From contig CACGDW010000001.1 of NCBI GenBank assembly GCA_902571925.1, positions 21,483-85,482 on the forward strand: DNA of 64,000 nt. Reading direction: 5' to 3'. The stretch comes from an uncultured Pelagibacteraceae bacterium. GTDB lineage: Bacteria > Pseudomonadota > Alphaproteobacteria > Pelagibacterales > Pelagibacteraceae. Made by a program: the position numbers and the translations under genes. The notes below the pieces were generated by a model, which worked only from the letters and a program-made list of their open reading frames with translations, was not told where the DNA came from and did not search any database. Below, one piece after another: positions 8,552 through 17,690 of this stretch. The stretch's first letter is position 1; each line of letters opens with the position of its first letter.

Positions 8552-9073
8552 GATTATTTCGTCAATAGATATTTCTTCATAATGTTCTGTAGGTTGTACA
8601 ATCCAAGGATCAGAATCTAATCTTATAGGACAAAAATCTGGTTCAAATGAGGAAGATTTTTTTTTCCATAAACATGCAGTTTTGACCTCCTTTATATAAT
8701 TTTTAGTAGGCCCATAACTCCTCAACCATTCAATACTTTTATTAAGCGTTAAGCCTGTGTCAGACAAATCATCTATTAGGAGGACTCTATTAAAATCTTT
8801 TTCATTTGCTAATGAACTTATCTCTCTAGCAAACATTAATTGTCCTTGTTTATCCTCTATTCCTTTACCTGAATAACTCTGTATCACTATATAGGCAATT
8901 GGAAGTTTTAAAATTCTAGAAAGTATATCTATTATTGGTGCAGCTCCCCTCATGATGCCAACTAGAACTGTTGGTTTATAACTATTATGAATTAGCATTG
9001 CTAATTTTTCAACTATTTTAGTGTATTCTTGGAAACTTATAATTAATTTATCTGCCATAAATTTTTTTATCAT
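8537..9073 (-). CDS. Purine phosphoribosyltransferase (Gpt/Hpt-like)
   Basis: A 178-residue type I phosphoribosyltransferase. The PRPP-binding loop VLLIDDLSDTGLTL (97-110) and VGIMRGAAPI near 38-47 are diagnostic. Together with the WIVQP end they suggest a xanthine-guanine or hypoxanthine-guanine enzyme joining a free base to PRPP in the cytoplasm. It converges on the purine permease, which supports a salvage role. Two possible starts exist (9073 and 9058, MADKLIIS) and neither has a clear ribosome binding site. Base specificity is inference. Confidence 0.85.
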   Translation of the reverse strand: MIKKFMADKLIISFQEYTKIVEKLAMLIHNSYKPTVLVGIMRGAAPIIDILSRILKLPIAYIVIQSYSGKGIEDKQGQLMFAREISSLANEKDFNRVLLIDDLSDTGLTLNKSIEWLRSYGPTKNYIKEVKTACLWKKKSSSFEPDFCPIRLDSDPWIVQPTEHYEEISIDEIIKKNK

Positions 9074-9106
9074 ATAAAAAAAATTAAAAAAGATCTAAAA
9101 GTAACT

Positions 9107-10000
9107 ATGAAAATATTTGACTGTTTTATGTATTTTGATGAAGATCTAATCCTGGATCTTAGATTAAATTACCTCGATCCATTTGTTGATCATTTTGTAA
9201 TTGTAGAGTCTATTTACAATCATAATGGTGAAAGTAGAAAGCCAAAATTTGATATAAAAAAATTTGAAAAATTTAAGGACAAAATAACGTATCTTTTAGT
9301 TGATCGAGAAGGAGAGAATTTTTTAGACATTAACGATAATGATGTTGATGACCAAAAGGCAGGAAAAAAACTTATGAATGCTCTTATAAGAGAAAATTTC
9401 CAAAGGAATTTCATACTCAATGGTTTAATTCAAGCTAATGATGAAGATTGGGTCATTATTTCGGACTTAGACGAAATTCCAAATTTAGACATGAATGATT
9501 TAAAACAATGTAAAAATGAAATTGTTTTTTTTAAACAAACAATGATCTATTATAAATTAAATCTTTTTTTGGAAGACTTTCCATGGATTGGCTCTAAAGC
9601 CTGTAGAAAAAAAAACTTAAAATCACCCCAATGGTTAAGAAATATTAAAGATAGAAATTATCCCTGGTGGAGATTTGATGTTTTTTTTTCCGATACTAAA
9701 TATTCCAATATAAAAATTTTTAAAAATGGTGGGTGGCATTTTTCTTATATTAAAAGTCCTGAGGACATAGAAAAAAAATTAAAATCTTATTTGCATCATG
9801 TTGAGTATGAGTTAAACCCACTTGGTAAAGAAAAAATTTCTGAATTAATTAATCAAAAGAAAGCTGTTTATAATTTAAGGGTAGACTCTCGATTGAATAA
9901 ATTTAATGAAGGAGATGAATTAAAGAAATTAGATCTTAATCTTTTACCAAAATATGTTAGAGATAATATGAATATATTTAAGGATTGGATAGAAAAATGA
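9107..10000 (+). CDS. Glycosyltransferase family 17 protein
   Basis: A 297-residue protein whose opening IFDCFMYFDEDLILDLRLN and VIVESIYNHNGESR match GT17, the family of beta-1,4-N-acetylglucosaminyltransferase III. A likely metal/nucleotide-sugar motif, SDLDEIP, sits at 119-125. The WWRFDV and GGWHFSY stretches are also typical. No membrane segment is visible, so it probably works at the cytoplasmic face on an envelope glycan. Its stop overlaps the start of the DUF1330 gene (ATGA). The acceptor is unknown. Confidence 0.82.
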   Translation: MKIFDCFMYFDEDLILDLRLNYLDPFVDHFVIVESIYNHNGESRKPKFDIKKFEKFKDKITYLLVDREGENFLDINDNDVDDQKAGKKLMNALIRENFQRNFILNGLIQANDEDWVIISDLDEIPNLDMNDLKQCKNEIVFFKQTMIYYKLNLFLEDFPWIGSKACRKKNLKSPQWLRNIKDRNYPWWRFDVFFSDTKYSNIKIFKNGGWHFSYIKSPEDIEKKLKSYLHHVEYELNPLGKEKISELINQKKAVYNLRVDSRLNKFNEGDELKKLDLNLLPKYVRDNMNIFKDWIEK

Positions 10001-10290
10001 GTAAAGGTTATATTGTATGTGTTTATGAAATAATAAATGACGATAATACATTAAAAGAATATGCAGTAAAAGCAAAAGTTGCTGTTGAAAAATATAGTGG
10101 GAAATTTTTAGTAAGAGGTGGAAAAAAAATTGTTACTGAAGGTAAAAATTTTGTTAGAACTGTTGTAATAGAATTTAATTCATTTGATGTGGCTAAAGAA
10201 TTTTTTTATTCCTCTGAATATCAAGCGGCTCACGAATTATTAAAAGATAAAAAAGTAGTGAGAAATCATCAAATAATAGAAGGAAGCTAA
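9997..10290 (+). CDS. DUF1330-family protein
   Basis: A small protein of the DUF1330 dimeric alpha/beta-barrel family. YIVCVYEIINDD at the start, the central GGKFLVRGG-like stretch (SGKFLVRGGKK) and VVIEFNSFDVAKEFFYSSEYQ are family landmarks. The ORF track starts at 9985, but the ATG at 9997 gives the normal N-terminus (MSKGYIV) and an ATGA overlap with the GT17 stop, implying translational coupling. Biochemical function of the family is not settled. The 3' end interlocks with alkA in the tetramer CTAA. Confidence 0.85.
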   Translation: MSKGYIVCVYEIINDDNTLKEYAVKAKVAVEKYSGKFLVRGGKKIVTEGKNFVRTVVIEFNSFDVAKEFFYSSEYQAAHELLKDKKVVRNHQIIEGS

Positions 10291-10922
10291 TATTGAATTG
10301 GTTCTGGATCAATACTTCTCCAAAGATACCAAGTAGCAACTGAACAATAAGGTGTAAACTTTTTTTGTAAAAGTTTAATAAATTTTTCAGGGGGTAAATA
10401 TTTTTTTTTATAATTTTTTGATATAGCTCTTAAAAGCCCTATATCTTGGACAGGCCAAATATTAGACCTATTATATGTAAATAATAAAATCATTTCAGCA
10501 GACCATCTTCCGATTTGTTTTAAACTAGATAAATAAATAATTGCTTCTTCATCACCCATTTTATTAATCAATCTTGGATTAAAAGATCTATCTATCATCT
10601 GTTTTGCTAAATTTTTTATTCCTGAAATTTTCTGTCTACTAAGTCCACAGCTCTTTAGTTGAATTTTAGATAATTTTGAAACTATTTTAGGATTAATCTT
10701 ATTTTTACACTTTCTTTTGAATTTAATAAAAACTGAGTTAGCAGCAGCGACACTTATCTGTTGTCCTATAATACTTTTACATAATGAAAAAAAGATATCT
10801 TTGCGTGAAGTTAATGTTGTTTCTGATGGACTTTTATAACTTTTGATTAGATTGGACATCGTCTTATCTTTTTTTGAGAGATATTTTTTAGCCTTGTTCC
10901 AATATTTCGGGGATTTAGTCAT
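10287..10922 (-). CDS. alkA: DNA-3-methyladenine glycosylase II-like (HhH-GPD)
   Basis: A 211-residue base-excision repair glycosylase that removes alkylated purines. FSLCKSIIGQQISVAAA marks the start of the HhH-GPD domain. The helix-hairpin-helix is at about 134-148 (LKQIGRWSAEMILLF), and the catalytic aspartate is D160 in PVQDIGLLRAI. No iron-sulfur cysteine cluster is present, which separates it from EndoIII/MutY. It lacks the N-terminal extra domain of E. coli AlkA, as many compact homologues do. Its start overlaps the stop of the EamA transporter gene by 8 bases. Confidence 0.87.
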   Translation of the reverse strand: MTKSPKYWNKAKKYLSKKDKTMSNLIKSYKSPSETTLTSRKDIFFSLCKSIIGQQISVAAANSVFIKFKRKCKNKINPKIVSKLSKIQLKSCGLSRQKISGIKNLAKQMIDRSFNPRLINKMGDEEAIIYLSSLKQIGRWSAEMILLFTYNRSNIWPVQDIGLLRAISKNYKKKYLPPEKFIKLLQKKFTPYCSVATWYLWRSIDPEPIQY

Positions 10923-11799
10923 TTATAGTCTCTGAAGAAATAATTTTTTTTTTATAAATTTCTCTTCTAAAAATTATTAATGTTGAAATAATAACCAAAA
11001 AAGCTCCCATCAATGTTTTAATTGTAGGAACCTCACCCCAGATAAGATAGCCAAAAAATATGGCAAAAACCAAAGCTAAATACTTTAGAGGTGTAACAAG
11101 AGAAACTTCTGAATATTTATATGATTGACTGAGCCATAAATTAGCAACACCTCCAAAGATACCTACTAAAGATAATAATATAAAATGATTAAAACTGGGC
11201 ATCACCCAGCCCTGAGGAATTGTAAATAAACTCAGTAATGTTATAGACAAAGAAAAGTAAAAAGAAATTAACCACACTGGTTCAGTTGAAGAAAGTTGTC
11301 TAATGGTTATTGCCACATATGAAAGTCCTAAACAAAATATTATTGGAAAAATATAATAGATATTAAGTTCAGTTATTCCTGGTTCTGTTATAACTAAAAT
11401 ACCTATGAAACCTATAACTACTGCTAACCATCTAAAAATTCCAACTTTTTCGCTCAAAAAAAATATTGATAAAATTGTTGCAAATATTGGAGACGCAAAA
11501 GAAATACTGACAACTGTAGCCAAAGGTAGTTCTCTTAAAGCAATAAAAATTGAAACTAGAGCAATTAAACCTGATAAACATCTCAATAAATGAAGTCCTG
11601 CTCTTTTAGTTTGATAAAAATTATGCAATCTTTCTCTTGGAATAATAAAAAAATAAAAAATAATTCCAAAAAAGCCTCTAAAAAACAATACTTGTCCAAT
11701 TGGGTAATCTACAGACCATTTAACTATAATATCCATCAAAGAAAATGCGCAAATGGATATAAACATGTACAAAAAACCTAATTGATTTTTACTGAGCAT
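10915..11799 (-). CDS. EamA-family (DMT) transporter
   Basis: A 294-residue integral membrane protein with about ten hydrophobic helices and an internal repeat of two EamA halves, as in the drug/metabolite transporter superfamily. The N-terminal half shows FRGFFGIIFYF and LRCLSGLIALVSIFIALRELPLA, common in the S-adenosylmethionine/RhaT-like branch; the second half ends with WGEVPTIKTLMGAFLVIIST. It is upstream of and overlaps alkA. The substrate cannot be predicted. Confidence 0.85.
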   Translation of the reverse strand: MLSKNQLGFLYMFISICAFSLMDIIVKWSVDYPIGQVLFFRGFFGIIFYFFIIPRERLHNFYQTKRAGLHLLRCLSGLIALVSIFIALRELPLATVVSISFASPIFATILSIFFLSEKVGIFRWLAVVIGFIGILVITEPGITELNIYYIFPIIFCLGLSYVAITIRQLSSTEPVWLISFYFSLSITLLSLFTIPQGWVMPSFNHFILLSLVGIFGGVANLWLSQSYKYSEVSLVTPLKYLALVFAIFFGYLIWGEVPTIKTLMGAFLVIISTLIIFRREIYKKKIISSETIND

Positions 11800-11834
11800 A
11801 TGAATAATTTGTAGTTTAATTTAAATCATAATCA

Positions 11835-12278
11835 ATGGAAATAGCAGTTTTAGCATTAGGATGTTTTTGGGGACCAGAAATAAAATTTAGTAAAATTGAT
11901 GGTATTATTAAAACTGAAGTTGGATATTGTGGAGGTAACAGTCCAACCACAACTTATAAGGAAGTTTGCACGGGTAATACAAACCATGCGGAGGTTGTTA
12001 AGCTTGATTTTGATGAAAAGGTTATCTCTTATGAAAAAATCTTAAAAATCTTCTTTCAAATCCACGATCCAACAACTCTTAATTCTCAAGGGCCAGATTT
12101 TGGAACTCAGTACAGAAGTGAAATATTTTATCTAAATGATAATCAAAAAATAATAGCTGAGAAAGTGCTAAATAATATAAACGAGAGATTATCTGGCAAA
12201 GTTGTAACAAAAATTTCTTTATTGAAAAATTACTGTCCTGCTGAAGAATATCATCAAAAATATTTAGATAAAAGATAG
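11835..12278 (+). CDS. msrA: Peptide methionine sulfoxide reductase A
   Basis: Repairs oxidised methionine (S-sulfoxide form) in proteins using thioredoxin. The catalytic cysteine is Cys10 in ALGCFWGPE. EVGYCGG at about 30-36, HAEVVKLDFD and GPDFGTQYRSEIF are all classic MsrA blocks. A further cysteine in NYCPAEEYHQKYL near residue 135 is a candidate resolving residue. At 147 residues it is near the minimal size of the family. It is followed after one base by a sulfurtransferase on the same strand. Confidence 0.95.
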   Translation: MEIAVLALGCFWGPEIKFSKIDGIIKTEVGYCGGNSPTTTYKEVCTGNTNHAEVVKLDFDEKVISYEKILKIFFQIHDPTTLNSQGPDFGTQYRSEIFYLNDNQKIIAEKVLNNINERLSGKVVTKISLLKNYCPAEEYHQKYLDKR

Positions 12279-12279
12279 A

Positions 12280-13095
12280 ATGTCATTGGTTGAAACAGAC
12301 TGGTTAGCAAAAAATATTAAGGATGTAAAAATTATTGATTGTTCTTGGCATATGCCTCAAACAAAGAGAGATGGTTTTGTAGAGTATACGAACAAACATA
12401 TACCAAACGCTATCTTTTTTGATCTAGATAATAATTCTAAAAAAAATATCGATTTGCCTCATATGCTCGTTGAAAAAAATGATTGGGAGAAAATTGTATC
12501 AAATATGGGAATAAAAAAAGAAGATAAAATAATCATTTATGATAATTCTGATGTAATAAGTTCCTGTCGTTGTTGGTTTAACTTTATTTATTTTGGACAT
12601 GAACCAAAATTGGTCCATGTTTTAAATGGGGGGCTTAAAAAATGGGTTATAGAAGATAGAGAAATAACAAAAAATCTGCCTGATATTCAAATGTCTAATT
12701 ACATTAGTTCTGAAAAAAAAGAATTTGTAAAAACTAAAAACTTAATCGATCAAAATATTGATATTCAAAATTTTAAAGTTATCGATGCTAGAAGCAAAGA
12801 AAGATTTGAGGGAAAAGTTCCAGAGCCAAGAAAAGGTTTAAAAAGTGGCAGTATAAAAAATTCTTTTTGTATCCCTTTTAATAACTGTTTAAATGAAGAT
12901 AAGACATTTAAAAGTAAAGAGGATCTTAAGCTCATCTTTGAAAATTGTTTAAAAAATATAAATGATAGAAATATAGTTTTTTCATGTGGATCTGGTGTTA
13001 CTGCGTGTGTTTTGGCACTAGCTTATTCTTTAATAAATGATAAATATCACCCTTGTATTTATGATGGCTCTTGGGCTGAATACGGCTTAATTTAA
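12280..13095 (+). CDS. sseA: Sulfurtransferase, 3-mercaptopyruvate/thiosulfate type
   Basis: A 271-residue protein with two rhodanese domains. The first (about 1-125) is inactive-like, with LVETDWLA and WHMP...FVEYTNKHIPNAIFFD. The second carries the active cysteine Cys236 in the loop CGSGVTAC. A loop of this CGSGVT type is typical of SseA-like mercaptopyruvate sulfurtransferases. It transfers sulfane sulfur to thiophilic acceptors in the cytoplasm. It begins one base after msrA, suggesting cotranscription. Choice between thiosulfate and mercaptopyruvate as donor is uncertain. Confidence 0.88.
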   Translation: MSLVETDWLAKNIKDVKIIDCSWHMPQTKRDGFVEYTNKHIPNAIFFDLDNNSKKNIDLPHMLVEKNDWEKIVSNMGIKKEDKIIIYDNSDVISSCRCWFNFIYFGHEPKLVHVLNGGLKKWVIEDREITKNLPDIQMSNYISSEKKEFVKTKNLIDQNIDIQNFKVIDARSKERFEGKVPEPRKGLKSGSIKNSFCIPFNNCLNEDKTFKSKEDLKLIFENCLKNINDRNIVFSCGSGVTACVLALAYSLINDKYHPCIYDGSWAEYGLI

Positions 13096-13102
13096 ATTTA
13101 AA

Positions 13103-13972
13103 ATGAAAAGATCTACAAAAACTATTTCTATAATATTGGTGTTTTTCTTAATCATAGCAATTGTGATTATTGGAAGAACAATGATCGGAAATCATTTTAA
13201 AAAAAAATTTAGTAAAAGACCCCCTCCAGGAATTATAATTAGCGAGGTTGTAGAAAAACAATTTTCAGAAAAAATAGAAACTTTTGGAACAGCAATTTCG
13301 AAAAAATCTCAAACATTTAAGATAAAAAAAGATGACCTTTTAAAAGACCTAAAGCTAAAAAATTTTGTAAAAAAAGGCGAAATATTAATTGAATTGAAAA
13401 GTGGTAATATAATAGCACCATTCAATGGAGTATTAGGATATACCGGACTTACAGAGGATATTCTTGTTTCAAATAACATAGTCATTATCACAATTGATGA
13501 TAACTCAACTATATATTCTGATATAAAAATACCTGAAAATTATGCATCATACATAAAAAAGGGGCTGCCAGTTGATGTTAAAATAGCTAACTATAAAGAA
13601 AAAATTTTTAAGGGTGAGGTGGACTTTGTTTCAAGTAGAATTAACGCTGATACCAGAAGTTTACTATCAAGAATAAAAGTGAATAATAAAGACTTAGATT
13701 TAATTTCAGGTTCATTATTAGAAGTTAGTGTAAAATTTAACCTTAGAAATTCTTTAAGTGTACCTGATACAAGTGTAATGGTTGAAGGTGATAAATCTTA
13801 TGTTTATAAAATTAATGATGAAAATATTGCAAACAAAACAGAAGTAGAAACAGGTTTAAGAACAGATGAAAATATAGAAATAATTTCTGGTTTAACTCAA
13901 GGCGATATCATTGTGGCGGAAGGTTTAAGGAAAGTTAGACCTCGTGGAAAAATAAAACCCATCAATCAATAA
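13103..13972 (+). CDS. RND efflux membrane fusion (periplasmic adaptor) protein
   Basis: A 289-residue adaptor that links an RND pump to an outer membrane channel. An N-terminal membrane anchor (about 8-28) is followed by a proline-rich linker. A split lipoyl/barrel-sandwich domain comes next (IIAPFNGVLGYTGL), then beta-barrel segments and a C-terminal KVRPRGKIKPI end. It is shorter than MexA-type adaptors because the coiled-coil hairpin between the lipoyl halves is very short or absent. It is directly followed by the RND pump with no spacer. Confidence 0.88.
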   Translation: MKRSTKTISIILVFFLIIAIVIIGRTMIGNHFKKKFSKRPPPGIIISEVVEKQFSEKIETFGTAISKKSQTFKIKKDDLLKDLKLKNFVKKGEILIELKSGNIIAPFNGVLGYTGLTEDILVSNNIVIITIDDNSTIYSDIKIPENYASYIKKGLPVDVKIANYKEKIFKGEVDFVSSRINADTRSLLSRIKVNNKDLDLISGSLLEVSVKFNLRNSLSVPDTSVMVEGDKSYVYKINDENIANKTEVETGLRTDENIEIISGLTQGDIIVAEGLRKVRPRGKIKPINQ

Positions 13973-16900
13973 ATGAATATTACAGAATTAAGTATAAAAA
14001 GACCAACTGTCTCTTGGGTTATGTCTCTTATTTTAATTGTTTTTGGCTTATTCGTGTTTTGGAAATTGCCAGTAAGAGAGTTGCCAAATGGTATACAGCC
14101 TCCAGTCGTACAGATTCAAGTAGATTATAAATCCGCTGCGGCTTCAATAGTAGATCAAGAAGTAACTCAGGTTGTTGAAGATGTTATTGGAGGAGCCGAA
14201 GGTATAAAAAATATCGATTCTAAATCTGAAAATGGAAGAAGTACAATCAATGTAGAGTTTGATACTAGTATAGATTTAGATAATGCGGCCAACGACATTA
14301 GAGAAAGAGTTGCTAGAATTGTCGATAATTTACCCGCCGAGTCTGATGCTCCACAAATACTCAAAAGAGCAGCTGGTTTTACTACAACTATGTGGTTATC
14401 TTTATCCTCTTCAACTTGGAGTGATCTTGAGCTAGGAGATTACGCAGAAAGATATTTGGTTGATCAATTTTCTAGTGTTAAAAATGTTGGTAGGATCAGA
14501 GTTGGAGGGTTAAGAGAATTAAGTATCAGAGTTTGGATTGATCCTATTAGGCTTGCTGCTAATAATTTGACAATCAAAGAGGTTGAGACTGCGATGAGGG
14601 CAGAAAATATTAGTCTTCCAGCTGGAACTCTTGAAGCAGACAACATTGATTTAACACTTAATTTAGATAAATCATATAATGACATTAATTCTATCAAATT
14701 ACTCCCAATTAAAAAAAACGGTAATAAAGTTATTTTATTATCTGATGTTGCAAATATAGAATTTGGTCCAGTTTCAGAAAAAACCCTATTTAAAGCCCAA
14801 ACTAAAGATCAAATAAATTTAAAAACTGTTGGAATAGGTATCTATGCAAGAAGTGGTGCATCAACAGTTGAGCTCTCAGATGATATCAAGAAAAAGATTG
14901 TTCAAGTCAAGAAATCATTGCCTGATGAATTGGATTTAAGAGTTTCATTTAATCGAGCAAACTATGTGGAGGCAGCTATTCACGAAGTATATAAAACTCT
15001 AGTAATAGCTTTTATTTTAGTTGTATTAATAATTTACCTGTTTTTAGGAAATTTAAAGGCAGTTATAGTACCTGCAATAGCACTCCCTGTTAGTCTTATA
15101 GCATCCTTTTTAGGTTTATACATATTTGGGCTATCAATAAATATTTTTGTCCTTTTAAGCTTTATTTTAGCTATAGGAATAATCACAGACGACTCTGTCA
15201 TAATGACAGATGCAATATATAGACGAATAGAAAATGGTGAGTCACCATTGGTTGCTGCGTACAAGGGTTCTAAGCAAATCTCTTTCGCTATCATAGCAAC
15301 AACGTTAATTTTAGTAGCTGTTTTTCTGCCCTTAATTTTTATTGAGGGAATTTCTGGAACTTTGTTTAAAGAAACAGCAATTGCTTTGTCTTTTTCAATT
15401 GTTGTATCTTCTTTTGTAGCATTAACATTATCTCCAATGCTTGCTAGTAAATTTTTATATAAAAACACAACAAAAAAGAAATTTGTACAAAAGTTTGAAA
15501 AAATCTTTTTGGGTTTTGCTAATTTTTATAAAGAAACTTTAGATATAATTATTAATAGAACAAAAACTGTAAGCACTTTTATTGTATTAATAGTTGTAGC
15601 GTCAGTATTATTATTTAGTTTCTCAAAAAAAGAATTGTTACCCATGGAAGATCGTGGGGCATATTTGATTATCGGTTCAACTGATGAGGGAAGTTCTTTT
15701 GAATATACTCAAGAACAAGCCCAGAAAGTGGAGGCAAGACTGATTCCTCTTCTTCAAGCTGAGGATAGTCCATATGCAAGATTTATTATGAGGGTACCTG
15801 GCTTTGGTAATTCAGCAAATTCATATAATAGTTTTATAATTATTGCTTTACTAGATGACTGGAAAAACCGAAAAAAGGGACAACAAATTGTTTTGAGAGA
15901 AGCTATTGGAAAAATAGTAACTCTACCACAAGCATTGGCTTTCCCTATCTCTCCGCAATCAATAAGAGTTTCAAATTATAATAAACCTTTACAGATGGTT
16001 ATTTATGGAAACACTTACGAAGAACTAGAGGAAAAACAAAAAAGTGTTATTCGAAAGATGAGAACAAATAAAAATCTCTCTAGAATTGAGTCCGACTACA
16101 ACAGAAATAAACCAGAGATAAAATTGATGATTAACAAGAATAAAGCTAAAGATTTAGGTGTTTCAACAAAATCGATAGGTGAAACACTTGAAACTCTTTA
16201 TGGAGGAAAAAAAATAACAACCTTTAATAAACTAGGTAAAGAATATCCTATTATTGTTCAACAATATTTATCTGACAGAAGAAACAAAGAGGGTGTTTCT
16301 AAAATATTCGTTCGTTCAGAAACAAATGAAAAACTAATTTCTTTAGCAAATCTAGTTAGTTTTAAGGAAGAAGGCTCAGCAAAAAAACTTGCAAGATATA
16401 ATAGGCAGAGAGCAGTAACGATATCAGCAAATATTAACGAAGGTTATACTTTAACACAGGCAATGAGTTTTTTAGAGGATGTGATGGCTGATATTGCTCC
16501 TGAAAATCAAATTACTTGGAAAGGAAAATCTGAGGAAATTAAAGAAACTAGTAATGAATTATTCATAATTTTTGCGTTAGCACTACTTACTGCATATTTA
16601 GTAATGGCAGCCACATTTAATTCTTTCATTCATCCATTTATAATTATTTTAACTGTACCATTAGCTATTTTTGGTGGGTTAATATTTATTCTATTTCTAA
16701 ATAGTTCAGTAAATATTTTTTCTCAAATCGCTTTAATCATATTAATAGGTATTTCTACAAAAAATAGTATTTTGATTGTTGACTATGCAAATCGAATTAG
16801 AACTATGGGGAAAGATATAAGAGTAGCTGTTAAAGAAGCATGTTCAGCAAGATTTAGACCAATTATTATGACCTCACTGAGCACTATGATTGCTATGGTA

Positions 16901-17101
16901 CCTCTTGTAATTGGCAATTTTGGTCCTGGTGCAGGTGAGGGATCAAGACTAGCTGTAGGTTCAACTATTTTAGGTGGAATGATAATATCAACTTTTTTTA
17001 CCTTGTATATTACTCCATCGATGTATTTTGCATTAGCAAAAAATACAAAAAGAATTGATGTAGTAGATTTAGAGTTAAAAAAAGAGTTATCTAAAAAATA
17101 A
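13973..17101 (+). CDS. RND efflux transporter, AcrB/MexF-like (HAE1)
   Basis: A 1042-residue proton-driven pump with the expected plan: membrane helix 1 (about 10-30), a large periplasmic loop, six helices, a second large loop (about 550-860) and a final helix bundle. The adjacent aspartates in IGIITDDSVIMTDAIYRR correspond to the proton-relay pair of transmembrane helix 4. The opening SIKRPTVSWVMSLILIVFGLF is family-typical. It follows the adaptor gene with zero spacing. No outer membrane factor or local regulator gene is present. Substrates are unknown. Confidence 0.93.
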   Translation: MNITELSIKRPTVSWVMSLILIVFGLFVFWKLPVRELPNGIQPPVVQIQVDYKSAAASIVDQEVTQVVEDVIGGAEGIKNIDSKSENGRSTINVEFDTSIDLDNAANDIRERVARIVDNLPAESDAPQILKRAAGFTTTMWLSLSSSTWSDLELGDYAERYLVDQFSSVKNVGRIRVGGLRELSIRVWIDPIRLAANNLTIKEVETAMRAENISLPAGTLEADNIDLTLNLDKSYNDINSIKLLPIKKNGNKVILLSDVANIEFGPVSEKTLFKAQTKDQINLKTVGIGIYARSGASTVELSDDIKKKIVQVKKSLPDELDLRVSFNRANYVEAAIHEVYKTLVIAFILVVLIIYLFLGNLKAVIVPAIALPVSLIASFLGLYIFGLSINIFVLLSFILAIGIITDDSVIMTDAIYRRIENGESPLVAAYKGSKQISFAIIATTLILVAVFLPLIFIEGISGTLFKETAIALSFSIVVSSFVALTLSPMLASKFLYKNTTKKKFVQKFEKIFLGFANFYKETLDIIINRTKTVSTFIVLIVVASVLLFSFSKKELLPMEDRGAYLIIGSTDEGSSFEYTQEQAQKVEARLIPLLQAEDSPYARFIMRVPGFGNSANSYNSFIIIALLDDWKNRKKGQQIVLREAIGKIVTLPQALAFPISPQSIRVSNYNKPLQMVIYGNTYEELEEKQKSVIRKMRTNKNLSRIESDYNRNKPEIKLMINKNKAKDLGVSTKSIGETLETLYGGKKITTFNKLGKEYPIIVQQYLSDRRNKEGVSKIFVRSETNEKLISLANLVSFKEEGSAKKLARYNRQRAVTISANINEGYTLTQAMSFLEDVMADIAPENQITWKGKSEEIKETSNELFIIFALALLTAYLVMAATFNSFIHPFIIILTVPLAIFGGLIFILFLNSSVNIFSQIALIILIGISTKNSILIVDYANRIRTMGKDIRVAVKEACSARFRPIIMTSLSTMIAMVPLVIGNFGPGAGEGSRLAVGSTILGGMIISTFFTLYITPSMYFALAKNTKRIDVVDLELKKELSKK

Positions 17102-17690
17102 TGTATTTATTTTTGTTCAGTGAATTTCTACATTTTGATAATTGTTTTTTATAGATATTAGATTGTTTTTGAACTTTCTTTGCCAAGCTTATTACTTTTT
17201 TATTTTTTTTATAATACTTATAATTTCCCCAGCCCTCATGATAGGCGAGATATTGTTTGAAAGCATCTTTCTTTGAAACTTTGAGAATAGACTCAGTTTT
17301 ATTTGTATACCACCCAATAAAGTCAACGCTATCTTTAAATCTAACTCTTGTTGCAAGTTTGTTTCCAGTTTCTTTTTTATATTGCTCCCAAGTACCTTTA
17401 ACAGCTTGAGAATAACCAAATGAGCTCGAAGGTCTTTTAAAAGGGATCACCTTAAAAATTTTTTGTCTTGGAGGTTTTGCTAACCAATCAAAGTCGGACT
17501 CCATCTTTATTATTGCTAGTTGAACATAAATGGGTGTACCCCACTTTTGTTCAACCTTTTTAGTATGTTTATACCAAAGATATCTTTCATCAAATATTGA
17601 ACAACTATTAGCAGTATTAACTGGAATTGAGGAACATCCAGTCAGTAAAAAAAAAATTAAAATATAAAATTTATTTTTTAGAAACTCCAT
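17091..17690 (-). CDS. SLT-like (lytic transglycosylase fold) lipoprotein
   Basis: A 199-residue predicted lipoprotein with lipobox LLTGC (Cys19). The mature part resembles an SLT/lysozyme-like domain: QLAIIKMESDFDW carries a candidate catalytic glutamate, SSSFGYSQAVKGTWEQYKK is the typical GxxQ block, and YLAYHEGWGNY the downstream one. It probably cuts peptidoglycan glycan strands from the envelope side. The 3' end overlaps the RND gene by 11 bases, and its start overlaps the VanZ-like gene by 20. A non-catalytic relative cannot be excluded. Confidence 0.8.
   Translation of the reverse strand: MEFLKNKFYILIFFLLTGCSSIPVNTANSCSIFDERYLWYKHTKKVEQKWGTPIYVQLAIIKMESDFDWLAKPPRQKIFKVIPFKRPSSSFGYSQAVKGTWEQYKKETGNKLATRVRFKDSVDFIGWYTNKTESILKVSKKDAFKQYLAYHEGWGNYKYYKKNKKVISLAKKVQKQSNIYKKQLSKCRNSLNKNKYIIF

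Noticed and set aside
15034-15468. 144-residue minus-strand ORF inside the RND pump gene
   Set aside because: It is antisense to a strongly conserved coding region, has no recognisable domain, and is the kind of shadow frame expected opposite membrane-helix codons.
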